Shown: piece by piece, positions 31,325-32,523 of the stretch
Layout of the letters: every line of letters starts with the position of its first letter
Numbering within the stretch: the first letter of the stretch is position 1
Assembly: GCA_017548485.1 (NCBI GenBank)
Contig: JAFYZY010000004.1
Span: 1 to 32,523 of the forward strand
Direction: 5' to 3'
DNA from: Oscillospiraceae bacterium
Lineage (GTDB): Bacteria > Bacillota > Clostridia > Oscillospirales > Ruminococcaceae
DNA: 32,523 bases
Program-made: the position numbers and the translations under genes
The notes under the pieces: model-generated
The model's database searches: none
What the model was told of the DNA's origin: nothing
The model's input: only the letters and a program-made list of their open reading frames with translations

Positions 31325-32523
31325 ATGATAAATTTTGCCATAACTGATATTAGCCCAACCCAAGGCATAATTCCAGCGTTTCTCACAGATTTTTTAGATT
31401 TGTGTGATCCGGTGGTAGTATTCGACGAGATCATGAAAGGGATCGACATAGAAAAGTATCTCAGGCCGATAGAAAACAGGATCGGCAGGCCGAGATACAA
31501 TCCGGTTCGGATACTGAAAGTAATACTGTTCGGGTTCATGGACGGAGGCTATGCCTCACTCAGAGAACTGGAAGACAGATGCAGATATGACATCAGATAC
31601 AAATACCTGATGGCACAAGAAATGCCAAGCTACAGGACGTTCGGACATTTCATAAAAGATTATCTGGAAGACAGCGTGGAAGAACTGTTTCTTATGATCA
31701 ATAAGGAACTGTTCGAGAGAGAAGGAGTGGATCTGGAACACCTGTACATTGACGGCAGCAAGTATGAGGCGAACGCAAACAAATACAGCTGGGTATGGAA
31801 GAAAGCCAGCGAGAAGTCACGGTACAGGCTGTACGGCAAGATCACAGCGCTTCTGGAACAGATGAATGAGGAACTGCAGTGTTACGGACTCGGGATCATG
31901 ACGAACAGTGAGTATGTTCCGGAATACCTGGAACAGATACTGCGGCAATACAGGACGGTGCTCGGAATAGATCCCGGGGATATTCCGAGAGGCAGAGGAC
32001 ATCACAAGACTCCGCAGCAGCGAAATTATGAGCAACTGGGCAGATATACCGAGAAACTGCGCACACACATAGAACATATCAGCATCTGCGGAGAAGAGCG
32101 GAACAGTTATTCCAAAACAGACCATGACGCGACATTCATGAGGATGAAACGCGATTACATGGGAAACGATCAGCTGCTGCCTGCATACAATGTACAGATC
32201 GGCGTGGCAGATGAGTATATCGCAGTAGTCGACGTACAGCAGTACAGATCTGACATGGACTGTTTCGTTCCACTGGTAGAGAAGTTTCACGGATATTACG
32301 GACACTATCCGAGATATCCGGTAGCGGATGCGGGCTACGGCTCCTACAACAACTATCTCTACTGCCAGGAGCACGGCATGGAGAAATATATGAAATTCCC
32401 GATGTATAAGAAGGAAGCGACAGACTTGAAGTATCGGGAAGATCCATACAGAGCGGAGAACTTCCGGATAGATGATGAAGGCAACATGATCTGTCCGAAC
32501 GGGAAGAAGATGGTCTTCTCACA
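31325..32523 (+). CDS. IS1182-like family transposase, 5' part
   Basis: An open frame of 399 complete codons without stop before the window end. The start MINFAITDISPTQGIIPAFLTDFLD and the RPIENRIGRPRYNPVRILKVILFGFMDG region match the DUF772 N-terminal part of IS1182/IS5-group transposases. The first catalytic Asp is probably in LYIDGSKYEANAN, and the second region is PVADAGYGSYNNY (Asp). The third catalytic Glu would lie beyond the window. The family's cysteine-bearing FRIDDEGNMICPNGKK segment is at the right edge. The gene appears intact so far. The ribosome binding site before the ATG is weak (AAAGTG), as is common for transposases. Confidence 0.92.
   Translation, partial: MINFAITDISPTQGIIPAFLTDFLDLCDPVVVFDEIMKGIDIEKYLRPIENRIGRPRYNPVRILKVILFGFMDGGYASLRELEDRCRYDIRYKYLMAQEMPSYRTFGHFIKDYLEDSVEELFLMINKELFEREGVDLEHLYIDGSKYEANANKYSWVWKKASEKSRYRLYGKITALLEQMNEELQCYGLGIMTNSEYVPEYLEQILRQYRTVLGIDPGDIPRGRGHHKTPQQRNYEQLGRYTEKLRTHIEHISICGEERNSYSKTDHDATFMRMKRDYMGNDQLLPAYNVQIGVADEYIAVVDVQQYRSDMDCFVPLVEKFHGYYGHYPRYPVADAGYGSYNNYLYCQEHGMEKYMKFPMYKKEATDLKYREDPYRAENFRIDDEGNMICPNGKKMVFS

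Larger units (their letters stand above)
31228..32523 (+). mobile_element. IS1182-like insertion sequence, 5' part
   Basis: An IS1182-type transposase gene runs off the right edge. The left border is placed at the imperfect hairpin after the esterase stop; it is approximate because the right end and target duplication are outside the window. Confidence 0.6.

Overview
The window looks like chromosomal DNA of an anaerobic Bacillota, most likely a gut- or rumen-type clostridium. The grounds are strong AGGAGG-type ribosome binding sites before almost every gene, arginine written mostly as AGA/AGG, short Gram-positive lipoprotein signals (LxxC), several ferredoxin-type iron-sulfur proteins, and Listeria-Bacteroides-type repeats in a surface lipoprotein. 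The species cannot be named from the sequence. No rRNA, tRNA, CRISPR array or phage genes are visible.

Positions 1-12761 are a peptide uptake and digestion region. It holds the end of an M24 peptidase gene, an M28/DUF4910-type aminopeptidase, an M29 aminopeptidase, and a complete oligopeptide ABC transporter transcribed on the minus strand in the order oppB-oppC-oppD-oppF-oppA. Divergent from it are a MATE efflux pump and an M20 dipeptidase. The likely logic is import of peptides by Opp, trimming by the metallopeptidases, and possibly export of something by the pump. The 355-base divergent region between oppB and the MATE gene carries several palindromes.

Positions 12828-18312 hold a lipoprotein with ten tandem repeats of about 68 residues, several of them cysteine-bearing, a beta-lactamase-fold serine hydrolase, and a divergent type-B carboxylesterase. 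A strong hairpin at 18339-18370 separates the carboxylesterase from the next cluster.

Positions 18376-22903 are a tight four-gene minus-strand operon: a TPR protein with a degenerate J-like N-terminus, a protein of unknown function, a PHP-type phosphoesterase and a GNAT acetyltransferase. Just upstream, 23014-24114 encodes a dedicated acyl carrier protein followed by a stand-alone E2/CAT-fold acyltransferase-like protein whose active-site motif is altered. This pair is one of the most interesting parts of the window.

Positions 24412-28412 are a plus-strand series: an iron-sulfur aldo/keto reductase, a DUF362 iron-sulfur protein, a PAP2-type membrane protein and a Gfo/Idh/MocA oxidoreductase. 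A minus-strand old-yellow-enzyme-type flavin oxidoreductase follows. Then come two overlapping esterase-family genes, the second of which has lost its nucleophilic serine. The window ends inside an IS1182-like transposase gene that starts about 120 bases after the second esterase.
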